Shown here: piece after piece, positions 1 through 7,166 of the stretch | Position numbering within the stretch: the stretch's first letter is position 1 | Layout: each line of letters starts with the position of its first letter | Origin: DATKCN01 sp035513175 | GTDB taxonomy: Bacteria; Chloroflexota; Chloroflexia; Thermomicrobiales; CFX8 | NCBI GenBank assembly: GCA_035513175.1 | Contig: DATKCN010000305.1 | Location: 1 to 15,457, forward strand | Reading direction: 5' to 3' | Length of the DNA stretch: 15,457 nucleotides | The notes under the pieces: model-generated | What the model saw: the letters and a program-made list of their open reading frames with translations, nothing else | The model's database searches: none | What the model was told of the DNA's origin: nothing | Position numbers and translations under genes: made by a program

Positions 1-462
1 ATCTTCCTGTGCGAGAACAACCTCTACGCCATGGGCACCGCCTGGGAGTACGTCTCAGCCGTCCAGCAGATGTCGACCAAGGCCAAGGCCTACGACATCA
101 CCGCCGAGATCGTCGACGGTCAGGATGTGCTCGCCATGTACGAGGTGACCAAGCGGGCCGTCGAGCACTGCAAGTCCGGCAAGGGCCCGTACTTTATTGA
201 AGCGATGACCTACCGCTTCCGGGGCCACTCGATGGCCGACCCCGAAACGTACCGCGAGAAGGACGAGGTCGAGGAGCGTCGTAGCGATGACCCGATCATC
301 CTCTTCCGTGACCAGTTGCTGGAATTCAACAAGGCCGAGCAGGCCGAGATGGACGCCATCGATCAGGCCATCGAGGATGAGATCGAGCGCGCCATCCAGT
401 TCGCCGACGAAAGCTCGTTCCCGGATCCATCAACGATCTACGATCACGTCTACGGCGAGTAG
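1..462 (+). CDS. pdhA: Pyruvate dehydrogenase E1 component, alpha subunit (3' part only)
   Basis: This is the C-terminal 153 residues of the thiamine-diphosphate-dependent E1 alpha subunit, which with E1 beta decarboxylates pyruvate and acetylates the lipoyl group of E2. The reading frame is open from base 1, so the start lies upstream of the window. The first visible residues, IFLCENNLYAMGT, contain the ENN end of the thiamine-diphosphate/magnesium motif (GDG...NN). Further on, YRFRGHSMADPETYR matches the conserved loop that holds the phosphorylation site in mitochondrial E1 alpha. The C-terminal helices and the ending near FPDPSTIYDHVYGE are normal for the family. It is followed after 122 bases by pdhB in the same direction, which separates it from the fused AceE-type E1. 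A branched-chain 2-oxoacid E1 alpha is the main alternative; the operon context and sequence favour pyruvate. Confidence 0.93.
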   Translation: MFLCENNLYAMGTAWEYVSAVQQMSTKAKAYDITAEIVDGQDVLAMYEVTKRAVEHCKSGKGPYFIEAMTYRFRGHSMADPETYREKDEVEERRSDDPIILFRDQLLEFNKAEQAEMDAIDQAIEDEIERAIQFADESSFPDPSTIYDHVYGE

Positions 463-470
463 GGCCTTCG

Positions 471-566
471 AGGGATTAGAGATTAGAGATTAGGGATTAG
501 AAGTACTGAGGGTACGTGGGATCAAGTGAGCAACCGCAGATCGAAACTCACTAATCTCTAATCCCT
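471..566. repeat. Heptamer array with inverted copy in the pdhA-pdhB gap
   Basis: Positions 471-500 hold a 7-base-period array (units GATTAGA, GATTAGA, GATTAGG, GATTAG). A 16-base stretch at 551-566 (ctaatctctaatccct) is the exact reverse complement of 471-486. In RNA this would make a 16-bp stem closing a 64-base loop. The right arm ends 8 bases before the AGGAG of pdhB. Function is unknown. It could be an interspersed repeat, an mRNA-stabilising hairpin, or a structure near the ribosome binding site of pdhB. The match is direct observation; any role is inference. Confidence 0.85.
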
Positions 567-584
567 GCGACGACAGGAGCATAC

Positions 585-1634
585 ATGGCCAGCACACTGG
601 AGGATCTGAAAGAAGCGCAGCGCGAGGCCGAGGAGGCTGCCGCGCGTGGTGAGGTGACCGGGGATCGCGAGATCACCTATCGTGACGCTTTGCGGGAAGC
701 GATCGTCGAGGAGATGGAACGCGACGAGAAGGTCTTCCTGATCGGTGAGGACATCGGCGCCTACGGCGGCTCGTACGTCGTCACCCGTGGCTTTCAGGAG
801 CAGTACGGGCGCAAGCGCGTCATCGACGCCCCCAACGCCGAGCTTGGCATCGTTGGCGCGGCCGTCGGCGCGGCCATGGGCGGGCTGCGTCCGGTCGTCG
901 AGCTGATGACGATCAACTTCTCGCTGCTGGCCATCGACCAGATCGTCAACCACGCCGCCAAGATTCACTACATGTTCGGCGGGCAGTTTTCCTCGCCCGT
1001 CGTCATCCGCACCGCCTCCGGCTGGGGGCAGCTTGGCGCGACACACTCGCAGACCTTCGAGGGCTGGTTCGCGCACGTGCCGGGCTTGCGCGTCGTCATG
1101 CCCAGCACACCGAAGGACGCCAAGGGCTTTCTGAAGTCCGCCATTCGTGGCAGCGACCCCGTGCTGTTCATTGAGCACTCGCTGATCTACCGCAACCGCG
1201 GCATCGTGCCCCAGGGCGACTACACATTACCCTTGGAGGGGGCGGAGGTGCGCCGCGAAGGCGCCGACGTTACAATCGCTTCCTGGTCACGCGGCGCCAT
1301 TCTGGCGAACGGCGCGGCCGAAGAGCTGGCCGAGCAGGGCATCAACTGCGAGGTAATCGACATGCGCGTCCTGCGCCCGCTCGATATCGCCACCGTGGCC
1401 GAATCGGTGCGCAAGACGAACCGCCTGGTGATCGTTGAGGAATCGTGGCGCACCATGGGTCTCGGCGCGGAGATCGCCGCCGCCGTGCAGGAGGAAGCGT
1501 TCGATCATCTGGACGCCCCGATCGGCCGAGTCGGCAGCATCGAGGTCCCCATGCCCTATGCTCGCAACCTCGAACGGCTCATCATTCCCGGCAAGGACGA
1601 AGTCATAGCGGCCGTAAAGCAAACGCTCGCCTAG
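585..1634 (+). CDS. pdhB: Pyruvate dehydrogenase E1 component, beta subunit
   Basis: This 349-residue protein is the E1 beta partner of PdhA in the alpha2beta2 thiamine-diphosphate enzyme that feeds acetyl groups to E2. A transketolase-type pyrimidine-binding domain spans about residues 30-205. It includes FLIGEDIGAYGG, whose Glu55 corresponds to the cofactor-activating glutamate. The C-terminal transketolase domain spans about 220-340, with VIDMRVLRPLD and VIVEESWRTMGLG. The start at ATG 585 is supported by AGGAG at 574-578. The first 28 residues form a charged Glu/Ala/Arg-rich stretch ahead of the usual ITYRDALREAI start, giving about 20-25 residues more than typical bacterial E1 beta; it looks helical and its role is unknown. 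The gene lies between pdhA and pdhC in one transcription direction. A branched-chain 2-oxoacid E1 beta cannot be wholly excluded. Confidence 0.95.
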   Translation: MASTLEDLKEAQREAEEAAARGEVTGDREITYRDALREAIVEEMERDEKVFLIGEDIGAYGGSYVVTRGFQEQYGRKRVIDAPNAELGIVGAAVGAAMGGLRPVVELMTINFSLLAIDQIVNHAAKIHYMFGGQFSSPVVIRTASGWGQLGATHSQTFEGWFAHVPGLRVVMPSTPKDAKGFLKSAIRGSDPVLFIEHSLIYRNRGIVPQGDYTLPLEGAEVRREGADVTIASWSRGAILANGAAEELAEQGINCEVIDMRVLRPLDIATVAESVRKTNRLVIVEESWRTMGLGAEIAAAVQEEAFDHLDAPIGRVGSIEVPMPYARNLERLIIPGKDEVIAAVKQTLA

Positions 1635-1640
1635 CGAGCG

Positions 1641-1733
1641 AGTGCTGAGTGCTGAGTGCTCAAGACGATGCTTGGAGCAGCCGCGTCGAACACTTGCACG
1701 AGACTCAGAACTTAGCACTTAGCACTCAGCACT
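1641..1733. repeat. Heptamer array with inverted copy in the pdhB-pdhC gap
   Basis: Bases 1641-1660 read agtgctgagtgctgagtgct, a 7-base-period array. Bases 1714-1733 (agcacttagcactcagcact) are its reverse complement except at one position, which would be a G-U pair in RNA. The result is a 20-bp stem with a 53-base loop. The right arm ends at the base before the GGAGGA of pdhC, so folding would put the ribosome binding site directly at the foot of the stem. The unit differs in sequence from the pdhA-pdhB array but has the same period and the same array/inverted-array design. Confidence 0.88.
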
Positions 1734-1744
1734 GGAGGAATAGC

Positions 1745-3136
1745 ATGGCAAAGACGGTCGTGATGCCTCAGATGGGCTACGACATGGACGCCGGGACGCT
1801 GCTGCGCTGGCTGAAGCAGGAGGGCGATGCCGTCGAGCGTGGTGAGGCTATCGCCGAGATCGAGACCGATAAGGTCAACATCGAGATTGAAGCCTTCGAG
1901 GGCGGCATTCTGCGCAAGACGCTGATCACCGAAGGACAGACCGTCCCCGTCGGCGACCCGATCGCGATCATTGGCACGGCCGACGAGCCGATCGAGGGTG
2001 TCGACGCGAAGGCCGCGCCCGCCAAGCCCGCGGCCGAAGCGCCCGTCGCAGCCGCGCCTGAGCCCGCCGCGGCCCCCGCCGAATCGCCCGTGGAAGCGGC
2101 CCAGCAGGGCAGCACCGCGACCGCCAACGGCGCAGCCGAGCCTGCACGCGCGCCTGTCGCTGCCCAAGCCACCTCGGCCCCCAGCCCCCAGCCCGCGACC
2201 CTCGCCGACGGCGAACGCGTGCGGGCCTCACCGCTGGTGCGCCGCATCGCCGCCGAGCACGAGATCGACCTGATGCAGGTGGCCGGCACTGGCCCACATG
2301 GCCGTATCGTCAAGCGCGACATCGAAGACTTCATGACCGGGGCCAAGCCGAAGCCTCAAGCGCAACCCGCCGCCGCTTCGGCTGCTGCCGAGGTTGAGGA
2401 AGAGCGCGCGCAAGCGCCCGCCGCAGCTCCCCGTCCGGCAGCCACCGGCGAGCTGGTCGACCTGCCGCGCATCCGCCAGACCATCGGCAAGCGCATGAGC
2501 CAGTCGTTTCAGCAGGCGCCGCACTTCTACGTCAGCATGTCGATCGGCATGGACAAGGCCATGGACCTGCGCGAGCAGATCAACGCCGGTGTCGACAAGG
2601 AGACCCAGATCTCCGTCAACGACCTGATCGTCAAGGCCAGCGCGCTGGCGCTGCGTGACTTCCCGGTGCTCAACTCCGCCTGGGCCGACGGCAAGATGCA
2701 GACGCACTCCACCATCGATGTCGGCATCGCCATCGCCATCGAGGGCGGCCTCATCTCCCCCTTCATCCCGGAGGCCGACCACAAGTCGCTGGGCGCCATC
2801 GCCCGCATGACCAAGGATCTGGCGACCCGCGCCCGTAATGGGAAGCTGACGCCCGAGGAGTACCAGGGCGGCACCTTCACCACCTCGAACCTCGGCATGT
2901 TCGGTGTAGACGAGTTCATCGCCATCATCAACCCGCCGCAGGCCTCCATCCTCGCCATCGGCGGCATCAAGCACCAGCCCGTCTGGGATGACGAGTCTGG
3001 CGAGTTCAAGCCCCGGCAGCTGATGAAGGTCACCATGTCCGCCGACCACCGCCTCACCGACGGCGCGGAAGTCGCCCGCTACCTGCAGGCGCTCAAGCAG
3101 ACGCTGGAAAGCCCGATGAAGATGCTGCTGGGGTAG
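1745..3136 (+). CDS. pdhC: Dihydrolipoamide acetyltransferase, E2 of the pyruvate dehydrogenase complex
   Basis: E2 is the core of the complex: it carries the swinging lipoyl arm and transfers the acetyl group to CoA. The 463 residues show a lipoyl domain at 1-78 with the lipoylated Lys43 in IETDKVNIEI. An Ala/Pro-rich linker follows at about 86-150, then a peripheral-subunit-binding domain at about 160-197 (ASPLVRRIAAEHEIDL, GPHGRIVKRDI). A second flexible linker leads to the catalytic domain at about 237-463, which ends with SADHRLTDGA; His435 and Asp439 are the catalytic pair. There is a single lipoyl domain. ATG 1745 is chosen because GGAGG lies 6 bases upstream; the frame is open further upstream, but that part only translates the repeat. 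It is last of the visible pdh genes and no E3 gene follows. A branched-chain or 2-oxoglutarate E2 is a less likely reading. Confidence 0.95.
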   Translation: MAKTVVMPQMGYDMDAGTLLRWLKQEGDAVERGEAIAEIETDKVNIEIEAFEGGILRKTLITEGQTVPVGDPIAIIGTADEPIEGVDAKAAPAKPAAEAPVAAAPEPAAAPAESPVEAAQQGSTATANGAAEPARAPVAAQATSAPSPQPATLADGERVRASPLVRRIAAEHEIDLMQVAGTGPHGRIVKRDIEDFMTGAKPKPQAQPAAASAAAEVEEERAQAPAAAPRPAATGELVDLPRIRQTIGKRMSQSFQQAPHFYVSMSIGMDKAMDLREQINAGVDKETQISVNDLIVKASALALRDFPVLNSAWADGKMQTHSTIDVGIAIAIEGGLISPFIPEADHKSLGAIARMTKDLATRARNGKLTPEEYQGGTFTTSNLGMFGVDEFIAIINPPQASILAIGGIKHQPVWDDESGEFKPRQLMKVTMSADHRLTDGAEVARYLQALKQTLESPMKMLLG

Positions 3137-3177
3137 CGTCCAACCGCCATTGCCCGGGTCACCAGCAGACAGATCGA

Positions 3178-3207
3178 GCGACAGGCCGCCGGCAGGTGGC
3201 CTGTCGC
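3178..3207 (+). terminator. Hairpin downstream of pdhC, possible terminator
   Basis: A perfect 10-bp stem (gcgacaggcc at 3178-3187, ggcctgtcgc at 3198-3207) with a 10-base loop lies 41 bases after the pdhC stop. No T-run follows, so intrinsic termination is uncertain. It could instead protect the 3' end of the pdh messenger. Confidence 0.4.
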
Positions 3208-3357
3208 GGTCCAGGCGGTCGGCCTGCAGCGATGCCGCGCCAGGCCACGTCTACGGGAAACCGGGGCAGGCTCCGGTCGGCCGGAGGGCGGACCGAACGG
3301 CCCGAACCGTGTACGATTCCGCTTCGATGCCGCCTGGCGCATGAGATGAGGATCGAC

Positions 3358-3963
3358 GTGACCGACCCCGCCCCGCTCCCGCCGGTGCTGAACATCACCG
3401 GCGACGATGTCGCCCTCGGTCCCCTGCGTCGCGACCTGATCCCCCTCTACACACGCTGGCGCAACGACTTCCACGTCCAGCGCACCTTCGGCGACCTGCC
3501 CGCGCCCGTGACTGTCGAGCAGCGCGAGAAGTGGTTCGAGCGCGAGACGGCCGGCGCTGGCAGCGCCCACTGGTTCACCATCTACGAGCGCGCGTCGCTG
3601 CGCCCTGTTGGCACGACCGACCTGTTCGACATCGACTACCGCTGGCGCGTCGCGCAGTTCGGCATGCTCATCGGCGAGGCGGATGCGCGCGGCAAGGGCT
3701 ACGGCACGCAGGTCGCGCGGCTGATGCTCGACTTCGCCTTTACCGCCCTCGGCCTCAACAACGTCATGCTGACCGTCGCCGAGTACAACCTGGCCGGGCG
3801 CCGCGCCTACGAGCAGGCAGGCTTCCGCGAGTTCGGCCGCCGCCGCCAGTGCGACATCATGGGCGGCGGCGTCTACGATGAGATCTACATGGATTGCATC
3901 GCCTCCGAGTTCACCAGTCCCGTCCTGGCCCGCGTCTTCGCGCCGGACGAGCCCCGCCCATGA
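3358..3963 (+). CDS. GNAT family N-acetyltransferase (RimJ/RimL-like)
   Basis: This is a probable acetyl-CoA-dependent acyltransferase of the GNAT fold; the acceptor cannot be told from sequence. In the 201-residue version the core begins at VALGPLRRDLIPLYTRWRND. The pyrophosphate-binding motif is EADARGKGYGTQ, with Arg111-x-x-Gly-x-Gly. The C-terminal part of the fold is LTVAEYNLAGRRAYEQAGF, typical of RimJ/RimL-like enzymes that act on protein N termini, polyamines or antibiotics. GTG 3358 is preferred because GAGG at 3348-3351 stands 6 bases before it; ATG 3346, giving four more residues, lacks such a site. The frame is open as far as 3196, but that part crosses the post-pdhC hairpin and reads as non-protein. 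Its TGA overlaps the ATG of the next gene (ATGA), indicating translational coupling. Function beyond GNAT is unassigned. Confidence 0.85.
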   Translation: MTDPAPLPPVLNITGDDVALGPLRRDLIPLYTRWRNDFHVQRTFGDLPAPVTVEQREKWFERETAGAGSAHWFTIYERASLRPVGTTDLFDIDYRWRVAQFGMLIGEADARGKGYGTQVARLMLDFAFTALGLNNVMLTVAEYNLAGRRAYEQAGFREFGRRRQCDIMGGGVYDEIYMDCIASEFTSPVLARVFAPDEPRP

Positions 3964-4826
3964 CCTGCGAGCGCAGCCGCTTCGGCTCTCCCCTGCTGCT
4001 CCTGCTCAGCCTGGTCGGCGTGGCGTCCTTCCTCTATCCCTTCTTCCTCCCCGCGCTGGCCGGGGCCGGCGCGCGGCCGGCGCGTGGAGGCATCGAGGTC
4101 CCGCTGGTCTTCACCGCGCTGGGGATCGGCTGTTTGCTGGTCATGCTGCTCGACGTTCAGAGCCGGGCCGGAGCGGGCGACCGCGGCGCGTCGAAGATGG
4201 TCGCGCTGCTGGGGATGCTCGTCGCGGTCGACGCCTCGCTGCGCCTCGTGCCGACTCTTCTGGGCGCGTCCGCGATCTTCCTGCTGATCGTGCTGGTCGG
4301 CTACGCCTACGGGGCGGAGTTCGGCTTCCTGATGGGCGCGCTCACCCTGTTCGTCTCCGCGCTGCTGACCGGCGGTCTAGGTCCCTGGCTGCCCTACCAG
4401 ATGCTCGGCGCTGGCTGGGTTGGCCTGACGGCCGGCTGGCTGCCCCGCTCCGGCGCAACGGGCGGCCGCGGGCAGCTCGTCATGCTGGCGGTCTTCGGCG
4501 GGCTGTGGGGCTTTCTGTACGGCGCGATCCTGAACCTGATGGAGTGGCCCTTCGCCGCTCCCGGCCTGTCCGAGCGGGCCGGTCTGTACTGGGTTCCTGG
4601 CATGAGCGTCGCTGAGACCTTCGGCGCCTACCTTCGCTTTTACCTGACGACGTCGCTCGTATACGATGCCTTCCGGGCCGTCGCCAACGTCGCGCTGATC
4701 CTCGCGCTTGGCCGTCCGGTGCTGCGGCTGCTCGAACGCTATCGTGCCCGCTTCGTTTGGCAGCCCTGGACATCGATCACTGCTGGGGACGAGACGCCCG
4801 TTCCTGCCCGCCGGGGCGCGTCATGA
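3960..4826 (+). CDS. Membrane protein resembling an ECF transporter substrate-binding (S) component
   Basis: This 288-residue integral membrane protein has about six hydrophobic segments (roughly 10-33, 46-65, 80-100, 103-138, 145-162, 172-195, with another near 225-250). The central stretch resembles the S components of energy-coupling-factor vitamin transporters: DASLRLVPTLLGAS, GYAYGAEFGFLMGALTLFVS and TGGLGPWLPYQMLGAGWVG. Such proteins bind a vitamin or metal and dock on an EcfT/EcfA energising module, but no such module is encoded here. The substrate is unknown; cobalamin is possible given the cobalamin-dependent enzyme further along, but nothing here shows it. Start ATG 3960 overlaps the stop of the GNAT gene by ATGA, and its own TGA overlaps ATG 4823 in the same way. 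The tail after about 262 is polar. The family call is from recognised motifs, not from a search. Confidence 0.65.
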   Translation: MTCERSRFGSPLLLLLSLVGVASFLYPFFLPALAGAGARPARGGIEVPLVFTALGIGCLLVMLLDVQSRAGAGDRGASKMVALLGMLVAVDASLRLVPTLLGASAIFLLIVLVGYAYGAEFGFLMGALTLFVSALLTGGLGPWLPYQMLGAGWVGLTAGWLPRSGATGGRGQLVMLAVFGGLWGFLYGAILNLMEWPFAAPGLSERAGLYWVPGMSVAETFGAYLRFYLTTSLVYDAFRAVANVALILALGRPVLRLLERYRARFVWQPWTSITAGDETPVPARRGAS

Positions 4827-4990
4827 CGATGGCACGCGGCATGCAGCAGTCGCGGGACGGCACGTCCCAGTTCTCTCCCGGCCCGTCGCGGGGCTACCGC
4901 AACACCTGGCCGAGTGTCGTCGAAGGCGCCCGCGCCGCGTCGCTCGCCTGTCGCCGAGGCATGAAAACGGGGTTGCAGTGTGTGACGTGA
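4823..4990 (+). CDS. Possible small protein of 55 residues, unknown
   Basis: The frame opens with ATG inside the ATGA that ends the preceding membrane-protein gene and closes with TGA 8 bases before the GTG of the histidine kinase gene. The codons are mostly G- or C-ending, as in neighbouring genes. The product (MTMARGMQQSRDGTSQF to MKTGLQCVT) is basic, with no recognised domain, membrane segment or signal peptide. It could be a real coupled small protein, an upstream frame that passes ribosomes to the kinase, or chance. No independent ribosome binding site is needed if it is coupled. It is reported because it fills the gap in tight arrangement, not because a function is recognised. Confidence 0.3.
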   Translation: MTMARGMQQSRDGTSQFSPGPSRGYRNTWPSVVEGARAASLACRRGMKTGLQCVT

Positions 4991-4997
4991 CGGCAGA

Positions 4998-7166
4998 GTG
5001 CTGACGCCCTTCTCGCGGAATCCCGGCATGGCGGCCGATCGGGTCGTCTCGGCGGGAGAGCATCTGCTCCTGCGGCTGAGCACCGCGCTCGCGCTTGAGG
5101 CGCGCTCCGACGTCGTCGTGCGGGCCGCGCTCGACGCTCTGGTCACCGAGGTTGGCGCCGCGACCGCCGCCGTCTTCTTTTTTGACGAGGAAACGCGGAT
5201 CAGCCGGCTCGTCCAGCACGTCAATTATCCCGAGGACATGCAGCAGCAGTTGCGCGAGGTGTCGCTTTCGGCGCCGAACATGTCCAACATCGCCATCCTG
5301 ACCGGCGAGGTGCAGGTCATCGAGTCCCGCGACGCGGCCTCCGAGGCCGTCCAGGATAGCCGAGCTGTCGGCGAGCGCATGGGGCTGCACGCCGGCGCCG
5401 CCGTCCCCCTGCTGGCGGGCGGGCGACGCCTCGGCGTCCTCGTCTACGGGCTAGCGGAGCCGCACACGTTCAGTCCCGAAGAGCTGTCTCTGCTGCGCGA
5501 GGTCGGCAACTGCGTCGCCGCCGCGCTCGAACGCTCCCGGCTCGAGGAGGAGCTGAGCCGGCGCGCCGACGAGGCGGAGCTGCTGCATTCGATCGCGCTG
5601 GTCGCCGCCGGCGAGGACGACCTCGCGCGCATGCTGCACGCGACGCTCAGCCTGTTGTCGTCGTTGCTGGCGTTCACCGGCGGGTCCATCGCCTTCGTCG
5701 AAAACGAAACGCTCGTCATTCGCGCCGCGATGGGACCGTTTTCCGCCAGCGCGCTCGGCCAGAGCCTGCCTCGTGGACGGGGCCGCACCTGGCGCGTGAT
5801 CGAGACGGGCGAGCCGTTCCTCAGCAACGACCTGGCCGCCGACGGGCTGCGCGGCCTCAGTTCGGACAGCGGCCGGGAGATCCGCTCCTTTCTCGCCGCC
5901 CCGCTGATCTGGCGTGGCGAAACGTTCGGCATCCTGCAGGTCGATTCGTTGGAAGCCCACGTCTTCCGCGCCGCCGATGTCGCCCTCCTCCAGCGCGTCG
6001 CCACCTTGCTTAGTGGACCGATCGAGCTGGCCCGCCGCTATGCTTTCGAGGTGCAGCTGCGTCACGAGCTTGACGAGGCTCGAGGCCGGCTGGAAGCGAT
6101 CCTCGAACACGCCCCGATGGGCATCGTCTTCCATGACCGCGATCACCGGCTGGCCTACGCCAACTCCATTGTCCACACTCCGTTGGGACTCTTCCCGCGC
6201 GGTGAGCTGACGATTGGACGACCGTGGGACGAGCTGATTGCACTCCTGATCGAACGCCGCTGGGTCGGCGAACCGGCCGATCTGCTCGCCGCCGTTGAAC
6301 GGACGCGCGTGTTGCGGAATGGCATCCTCGTGACTGACCTCCCGCTGCACTCCCCTGAGCAGCACGTGCTGCGCATCGCCGCCCCGGTGTTCGAGTCCGG
6401 CGAGTTCTCAGGTCACGTCATCCTCTTCATCGATGTCACTGTCGAACGCCAGGCGCTGGCCGCCGCCGAGCGCGCCGTCGCGTTGCGTGACCGCTTCATC
6501 AGCATCGCCTCGCACGAGCTGAAGACCCCGTTGACCTCGATCAAGGGTGTCGCCCAGCTCGCCCTGCGCATGCGCGGCATGGACCCGACGCCCAGCGAGC
6601 GCCTCTGGCGGCACATGGAAACCATCGACGTTCAGGCGAACCGCCTGCGCCTGCTGATCGACGATCTGCTGGATGTCTCGCGTATGCAGGCCGGCTGGCT
6701 CGATCTGCGCCCCGAGGACGCCGACCTCGCTGCGCTGGTCGCCGCCGCCGTCGAGACGCTGCCGGAGAGCGAGCGGGCCAGGGTGACGCTGCGCGCGCCG
6801 GGAGTCGTCGCGGGGCATTGGGACACGTTGCGCCTCGATCAGGTCATCATGAATCTGCTGGACAACGCCACCAAATACTGCCTGAAGCCTGCCCCGATCG
6901 ACGTGCGGGTCGCGATTGAGGAGGGCCAGGCCGTGCTCTCCGTCACTGACCACGGCATCGGCATACCGGCGGACGATCTGCCGGAGCTGTTCGCCCCCTT
7001 CGCCCGCGCCAGCAACGCCTCGATCCACAACGAAAGCAGCCTCGGGCTCGGCCTCTACATCACTCGCCAGATCGTCGAGCGCCACGGTGGCACGATCGCC
7101 GTCGTCAGCGTCGAGGGCGAAGGCAGCACGTTTACCGTGCGGCTGCCAGTGGAGCGGGATGAGTAA
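4998..7166 (+). CDS. Soluble sensor histidine kinase with two GAF domains and a PAS domain
   Basis: This 722-residue cytoplasmic kinase has no membrane segment. In order it has a GAF domain at about 22-180, a helical linker, a second GAF domain at about 205-350, a coiled-coil linker and a PAS-like domain at about 367-480 (LEAILEHAPMGIVFHDRDHRLAYAN). The HisKA domain follows, with phospho-acceptor His506 in SIASHELKTPLTSIKG. The HATPase domain has its N box at NLLDNATKY (Asn619), G1 at DHGIGIP (Asp651) and G2 at LGLGLYITRQIVERHGG. The core is therefore intact. GAF and PAS domains imply sensing of a small molecule, redox state or light; the ligand is not predictable. The GTG 4998 start lacks a clear ribosome binding site, and ATG 5028 is an alternative that loses ten residues. 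No response regulator is adjacent, so it looks like an orphan kinase. Confidence 0.93.
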   Translation: MLTPFSRNPGMAADRVVSAGEHLLLRLSTALALEARSDVVVRAALDALVTEVGAATAAVFFFDEETRISRLVQHVNYPEDMQQQLREVSLSAPNMSNIAILTGEVQVIESRDAASEAVQDSRAVGERMGLHAGAAVPLLAGGRRLGVLVYGLAEPHTFSPEELSLLREVGNCVAAALERSRLEEELSRRADEAELLHSIALVAAGEDDLARMLHATLSLLSSLLAFTGGSIAFVENETLVIRAAMGPFSASALGQSLPRGRGRTWRVIETGEPFLSNDLAADGLRGLSSDSGREIRSFLAAPLIWRGETFGILQVDSLEAHVFRAADVALLQRVATLLSGPIELARRYAFEVQLRHELDEARGRLEAILEHAPMGIVFHDRDHRLAYANSIVHTPLGLFPRGELTIGRPWDELIALLIERRWVGEPADLLAAVERTRVLRNGILVTDLPLHSPEQHVLRIAAPVFESGEFSGHVILFIDVTVERQALAAAERAVALRDRFISIASHELKTPLTSIKGVAQLALRMRGMDPTPSERLWRHMETIDVQANRLRLLIDDLLDVSRMQAGWLDLRPEDADLAALVAAAVETLPESERARVTLRAPGVVAGHWDTLRLDQVIMNLLDNATKYCLKPAPIDVRVAIEEGQAVLSVTDHGIGIPADDLPELFAPFARASNASIHNESSLGLGLYITRQIVERHGGTIAVVSVEGEGSTFTVRLPVERDE

